Source: Faecalitalea sp. UBA4312 (GTDB taxonomy: Bacteria; Bacillota_I; Bacilli_A; Erysipelotrichales; Erysipelotrichaceae). Taken from it: 9,366 nt of DNA. The notes under the pieces are model-generated. The model searched no databases and was not told the DNA's origin. It saw only the letters and a list, made by a program, of their open reading frames with translations. The DNA is taken from positions 21,280 through 30,645 of the forward strand of contig DGUK01000106.1 in assembly GCA_002394635.1 (NCBI GenBank). Reading direction: 5' to 3'. Made by a program: the position numbers and the translations under genes. This document shows positions 5,905-9,366 of the stretch, one piece after another. Numbering within the stretch: position 1 is the stretch's first letter; every line of letters starts with the position of its first letter.

Positions 5905-7512
5905 TTATCCCTTCTTCGGTCTGCCGATACGTACATAAAATACATCTTCCGGTACTTTCAGGAATACAGTGATTACCAGATACACAATGACGCTGATCAA
6001 CCCGTTGCAGCACATTTTTATAAACGCAACAAGGGTCGATCCGGATGCACCGTTCAATCCGATCAACGTTAGTATCATTGAACATGCCCATAGACCAATC
6101 AGGCCGACAAGAATACGAGCTGTTACGTGGAGCACTTTTGTGAAAGAGACCCGGTAATGGATCTTAATTTGACGAAGATTGGACAAAATCAGATAACCGT
6201 CCGCAATCAAGGAAGCAATCACAGCTCCACCAAATCCCATCAAAACCGTTAATGGAACCATCAAAACTCCTTTGATAATTGCGTTGATTACCAGGCGTTG
6301 CAATACCTTGCCCTGCAGTTTCAATGCCATCATCAGACTGCTGACAACCGGAGCAATGGTTCCCAGGATGGCTTCAATCGTCAACCATTGTAAAACCATC
6401 GTACTTGTTGACAGGTCATCGGTATAAAACAACGTATAATTAATTGGAGCTGCATATGCAAACAAACAAAATGAAATCGGTAACCCGATATACAATACAA
6501 CATTCAGACAATCCAGAATATTTTTATTGACCAAACGCTTGTTGTTTTCCGTCAACGCAGCGGTAATATGCGGAATGATAGCAGCTGTAAATCCAGGTGC
6601 CAGTACCATCGGTATCGCCGTCATTTTTACACCTACATACGTAGTGGCGGAAATAATGGATGAAATCATCGTTTCCGACGGATAATGCATTTTCAGTCCC
6701 ATCGGTAAAAGAATCGCATTGTAAATCTGCTGACTGTATCCCAACAAAGCTGAAATCAAATATGGAACAGCCAGGATAAACAATTCCTTCAACAATTCAT
6801 TGCGGGTCTTCGTCGATTTCTGATCCTGTGCTTGTTTTACCAGTTCGGGATTCTTCTTGTGATCGAAATGCAGGATCTGCAGGATACCGGCAACGGCTGC
6901 CACGGATGTTGACAGCACTGAGGCATACAATGCCCATTTCCGTTCCATGCCCATCACATAAACGGCCAGACAGGAAGCCGATAATAAAAAGCCGACCCGG
7001 AATATCTGTTCGAAAGCCTGTGAAAAGGCGTATTCTTCCATTTCCTTCAAGCCTTGGTAGTATCCTCGGAAGCCGGAAAGGATCGGCACGAGAAAAATGG
7101 CTATGGAAAGAATGCGCAATACATTCGCCATGATCCTAGCATCCCCGGCAACCATCATCGGTGCAAGGAATCCGGAAAATGCCATCATCAGAACCATCCC
7201 CGCAAATCCCATCAGGGCCATCATGGATATAGAAAGACGCTTGATCATCAGCACAGTCTTCTTATCGTTCAATACCATATACTTTGCGATCATCGTAGCA
7301 ATCGCAAACGGAAAGCCGGCTGTAAATACATTCAGCACATAGGAATAAATATTGTACGCCTGTCCGTAAAAGCCCATATAGTCCACATTTCCCAGAATAT
7401 GAGAAAAAGGAATGGCATAAATAATACCAATCAGCTTTGCCACAAATAAACCGCCGGTACCAACCAGTCCGGACAAGACGATTGACTTTTTAACTCTTGA
7501 TTGTTCTTCCAT
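5905..7512 (-). CDS. MurJ/SpoVB/YtgP-type lipid-linked oligosaccharide flippase
   Basis: This is a 535-residue polytopic membrane protein of the MOP exporter superfamily, polysaccharide-synthesis branch (about 14 helices by eye). The nearest kin I recognise are SpoVB and YtgP/MurJ, which flip lipid II or related undecaprenyl-linked glycans to the outer face of the membrane. Family-like features are the N-terminal IIYAIPFSHILGNVDYMGFY stretch (30-49), TAGFPFAIATMIAKY (64-78), FRGYYQGLKEMEEYAFSQAFEQ (148-169), the hydrophilic central loop (about 216-240) between the two bundles, and PMVLAPGFTAAIIPHITAAL (301-320). The length matches YtgP (about 544). An AAGGGGAG site ends 5 bases before the ATG. 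It is the first gene of an operon with mnmG (3-base gap) and divIC. Association with a division gene favours peptidoglycan precursor flipping (MurJ role), but a SpoVB-like or capsule role cannot be excluded, so no symbol is assigned. Confidence 0.88.
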   Translation of the reverse strand: MEEQSRVKKSIVLSGLVGTGGLFVAKLIGIIYAIPFSHILGNVDYMGFYGQAYNIYSYVLNVFTAGFPFAIATMIAKYMVLNDKKTVLMIKRLSISMMALMGFAGMVLMMAFSGFLAPMMVAGDARIMANVLRILSIAIFLVPILSGFRGYYQGLKEMEEYAFSQAFEQIFRVGFLLSASCLAVYVMGMERKWALYASVLSTSVAAVAGILQILHFDHKKNPELVKQAQDQKSTKTRNELLKELFILAVPYLISALLGYSQQIYNAILLPMGLKMHYPSETMISSIISATTYVGVKMTAIPMVLAPGFTAAIIPHITAALTENNKRLVNKNILDCLNVVLYIGLPISFCLFAYAAPINYTLFYTDDLSTSTMVLQWLTIEAILGTIAPVVSSLMMALKLQGKVLQRLVINAIIKGVLMVPLTVLMGFGGAVIASLIADGYLILSNLRQIKIHYRVSFTKVLHVTARILVGLIGLWACSMILTLIGLNGASGSTLVAFIKMCCNGLISVIVYLVITVFLKVPEDVFYVRIGRPKKG

Positions 7513-7534
7513 ACAATCTCCCCTTTTGATACTT

Positions 7535-7543
7535 ATTCTAACA
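7535..7543 (-). promoter_or_regulatory. Extended -10 promoter element for the flippase operon
   Basis: On the minus strand TGTTAGAAT combines an extended-10 TGn with TAGAAT (5/6 match to TATAAT). The -35 position (about 7558-7563) holds no good hexamer, as is common for extended -10 promoters. The predicted start near 7528 leaves a leader of about 16 bases containing the AAGGGGAG site. Confidence 0.55.
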
Positions 7544-7553
7544 TAAACCCTTG

Positions 7554-7567
7554 AAATGCAAGCATTT
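7554..7567. promoter_or_regulatory. Inverted repeat in the flippase/nnr divergent region
   Basis: AAATGC (7554-7559) and GCATTT (7562-7567) are inverted arms with a 2-base centre. The element covers the -35 position of the flippase promoter and lies upstream of nnr, so it could be an operator serving one or both divergent genes. A run of T follows on the plus strand, but a 2-base loop is too tight for a terminator hairpin. It may be chance. Confidence 0.25.
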
Positions 7568-7582
7568 TTTTAGGTACTAGTG

Positions 7583-7588
7583 TATATT
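7583..7588 (+). promoter_or_regulatory. Weak candidate -10 for nnr
   Basis: TATATT (5/6 match to TATAAT) lies 43 bases upstream of the nnr start codon. No convincing -35 hexamer is seen at 16-18 bases; a TTGAAA at 7551-7556 is too far away (26 bases). nnr must have a promoter between 7513 and 7631 because its only upstream neighbour is divergent, and this is the best candidate I see. Confidence 0.3.
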
Positions 7589-7631
7589 AACAATAAGAAA
7601 AGAAAAAAATCAACAGAAACAGGAGAAACTT

Positions 7632-9137
7632 ATGTGGCGTCCATACATATGCACAGCCCGACAGGCAAGAGACATTGATCAACGAGCTTCAGAGCATTAT
7701 CATATTCCCTCAATTGTATTGATGGAACATGCAGCCCAGGCATGTGTTGATTACTTATTTGAAGATATCAAAGATAAAAGAATCCTAATACTGTGCGGAC
7801 CTGGTAACAACGGCGGAGATGGAATGGCAATTGCCAGGCTTCTCTATCAAAAACAGATACAACCTCAAATTTTTCTGACCAGCTTACACATGTCCGAGAG
7901 TGAACAGATCCAGTATGACATTTTGGAAGCGATGAATATTCCAATCTGTACCAATCTGGAAAAGCTGCCGGATATGATTGCGTTTAGTGAAGTCATTATC
8001 GACGCTGTATTCGGTAATGGTCTGGCTCGGAATATCAAAGGAAGCTACCAGCAGATCATAGAATGGGTCAATGGGGCTTCGGCTTATAAAATAGCCATCG
8101 ATATCCCCAGCGGTTTGGATGCCACCAGTGGAAATATCCTGGGATGTTCTATCCAGACGGATTTATGTATCGCTCTGGATTGCTACAAAACCGGTCATTT
8201 TATCCGGAAAGGTCCAAAGACATGTGGCAAAACCATCGTTCTGGACATTGGTATCCCGCACGACAGATCGATCCAGCCGGTTCCTTTGATCACTAAAGAG
8301 ACTGCGGCTGCCTGTCTGCCGGAACGAAGTCCTTTCTCTCATAAAGGGACATTCGGAAAAGCTCTGATGATCGGTGGCAGTCGGTCTATGCACGGAGCTA
8401 TAACCATGGCCGCAAAAGCTTGTTATTTAAGTGGAATCGGAACATTGACCTTAATGATACCGGAAAGTATTGCCGATATACTGGCCAGCAAGATGGATTG
8501 TGCTATGCGTCTGATAGGAAAAGATAAAGACGGAGCTTTTCATCCGGATGCGGTGATACAGTTGTCTGCCAATTTGCGCTCTTATGATATCCTGTCCATC
8601 GGAAGCGGAATGGGAAGAACCGAAACCATATCTGCTATGGTACAGACTGTGCTGGCTTCAGACCGGCCTGTCTTGTTGGATGCCGATGCCTTCTGGGCTA
8701 TGCGGGATCATCCGGAATGGCTGCAGCGAAAAGCCGACACCATACTCACCCCGCATATCCGGGAATTGAGCTATGTACTCCAAATCGACACAAAAGAGAT
8801 CGCACAGGATCCTCTGGGTGCTGCCCGACATTTCTCACAACGATATCCAAACGTTACATTGGTCTTGAAATCCAGTATTACAATTGTTTCACAAGGAGAA
8901 ACGATGTACTTGCTGCATAAGCCAAACAGCGCCCTGGCTAAAGGTGGCAGCGGAGATATGTTATGTGGAATGATCACCGGCCTCTATGGTCAATGTCGCA
9001 ATCCTTTATCTGCCAGTATCTGTGGCGTATATTTACATGCAGCCTGTGCTGACACAGAGATCGATCCAGCTGCTTTCCAACCGGAAGATCTTCTGAAAAA
9101 TATACCTGATCATTTAAAAGAACTGAGGAATGGATAA
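7632..9137 (+). CDS. nnr: Bifunctional NAD(P)H-hydrate epimerase/ADP-dependent dehydratase
   Basis: Nnr repairs hydrated NADH and NADPH (NADHX/NADPHX). The N-terminal YjeF_N domain interconverts R and S hydrates, and the C-terminal ribokinase-like domain dehydrates the S form at the expense of ADP (bacterial type). The 501-residue length fits the fused form. Epimerase-domain motifs are GPGNNGGDG (56-64), IIDAVFGNGL (122-131) and AIDIPSGLDATSG (155-167). Dehydratase-domain motifs are KGTFGKALMIGGS (238-250), GSGMGR (324-329), LLDADAF (348-354), LTPHIREL (372-379) and LAKGGSGDMLCGM (435-447) with the expected catalytic Asp442. The usual TPHPGE is TPHIRE here and the usual VLKGA is VLKSS (411-415). 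His375, Glu378 and the GSGD loop are kept, so activity is likely. GGAG (7622-7625) lies 6 bases before the ATG. It is a single-gene unit, divergent from the flippase operon and closed by a hairpin terminator. Confidence 0.95.
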   Translation: MWRPYICTARQARDIDQRASEHYHIPSIVLMEHAAQACVDYLFEDIKDKRILILCGPGNNGGDGMAIARLLYQKQIQPQIFLTSLHMSESEQIQYDILEAMNIPICTNLEKLPDMIAFSEVIIDAVFGNGLARNIKGSYQQIIEWVNGASAYKIAIDIPSGLDATSGNILGCSIQTDLCIALDCYKTGHFIRKGPKTCGKTIVLDIGIPHDRSIQPVPLITKETAAACLPERSPFSHKGTFGKALMIGGSRSMHGAITMAAKACYLSGIGTLTLMIPESIADILASKMDCAMRLIGKDKDGAFHPDAVIQLSANLRSYDILSIGSGMGRTETISAMVQTVLASDRPVLLDADAFWAMRDHPEWLQRKADTILTPHIRELSYVLQIDTKEIAQDPLGAARHFSQRYPNVTLVLKSSITIVSQGETMYLLHKPNSALAKGGSGDMLCGMITGLYGQCRNPLSASICGVYLHAACADTEIDPAAFQPEDLLKNIPDHLKELRNG

Positions 9138-9143
9138 TCTTCT

Positions 9144-9196
9144 AAAAAAAGTGAACCTTCGGCGTTGTTCAACGTCAGAGGTTCACTTTATTTTTT
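9144..9196. terminator. Bidirectional terminator between nnr and a convergent gene
   Basis: An 11-bp stem (9148-9158 with 9179-9189) extends through a mismatched step into an inner GGCGTT/AACGTC stem capped by a GTTC loop. On the plus strand it is followed by a T-rich tract (9187-9196). On the minus strand the A run at 9144-9150 becomes a T run. It sits 6 bases after the nnr stop and just beyond the stop of the convergent minus-strand gene, so it can serve both. Confidence 0.9.
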
Positions 9197-9201
9197 GAAT
9201 G

Positions 9202-9366
9202 TTAGTCGTTTACTCGTAAGTACAGATAGTAGACATGCGGATGGAACATCGGTGTATTAAATCCATAATCCTCCCATTCATCTGCTTGAGGTGTCCAATA
9301 TTTGTTCAGCTGTACAACCATTGTATCCAACTGTTCTCTTGTCACTTCTGCTGTTGCATAAAACTC
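9202..9366 (-). CDS. Hypothetical protein, C-terminal fragment at window edge
   Basis: An open minus-strand frame enters from the right edge and ends at a TAA (9202-9204), giving the last 54 residues of a protein. It begins EFYATAEVTREQLDTMVVQL, contains an aromatic acidic stretch (NKYWTPQADEWEDYGF), and ends MFHPHVYYLYLRVND. Coding is supported by the open frame reaching the edge, gene-like codon use, and a stop placed directly before the shared terminator. The fragment is rich in Tyr, Trp and Glu, has no hydrophobic helix, and I do not recognise its family. It converges with nnr. What the full protein does cannot be judged from this part. Confidence 0.65.
   Translation of the reverse strand, partial: EFYATAEVTREQLDTMVVQLNKYWTPQADEWEDYGFNTPMFHPHVYYLYLRVND

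Noticed and set aside
7054..7449. Plus-strand frame of 131 codons inside the flippase gene
   Set aside because: Its His/Asn/Arg-rich product has no recognisable motif and is antisense to a well-supported membrane protein.

Overview
The window looks like an ordinary chromosomal stretch of a low-to-moderate G+C Gram-positive (Bacillota) bacterium. Supporting signs are strong GGAGG-type ribosome binding sites before most genes, a SpoVB/YtgP-type flippase, a short DivIC-type division protein, and hairpin-plus-U-tract terminators. An Erysipelotrichia-like member of Bacillota is my best guess, but that is taxonomic intuition and not something the sequence proves. I see no mobile elements, CRISPR array, tRNA or rRNA, phage genes or defence genes.

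Layout: almost everything is on the minus strand, so transcription runs right to left. (1) A three-gene operon (7512 to 3731) encodes a MurJ/SpoVB-family lipid-linked oligosaccharide flippase, the tRNA wobble-uridine modification enzyme MnmG, and a DivIC/FtsB-family septum protein. The gaps are 3 and 14 bases, and an A/T-rich hairpin terminator closes the unit. (2) A small winged-helix regulator (3630 to 3133) follows. It has an OmpR/PhoB-type DNA-binding domain but no receiver domain. (3) A 62-base gap with a perfect TATAAT box and an overlapping inverted repeat leads into glgP (3070 to 659), glycogen/starch/maltodextrin phosphorylase, which ends at a strong terminator (611-647). (4) A gene for a secreted protein with a 14-residue Pro/Glu-rich tandem repeat (539 to beyond base 1) runs off the left edge. 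On the plus strand, nnr (7632-9137), a fused NAD(P)HX epimerase/dehydratase, diverges from the flippase gene. It ends at a hairpin terminator shared with a convergent minus-strand gene of which only the last 54 codons are present (9202-9366).

Functionally the window mixes cell envelope and division (flippase, DivIC), translation quality (MnmG), storage-glucan breakdown (GlgP) and metabolite repair (Nnr). The flippase-to-DivIC order recalls the Bacillus spoVB-yabN-yabO-yabP-yabQ-divIC neighbourhood, with mnmG lying where the intervening genes would be.

Nothing here is a clear new system. The best leads are the receiver-less regulator beside glgP, the dyad over the glgP -10 box, the murJ-mnmG-divIC arrangement, and the two uncharacterised edge proteins.
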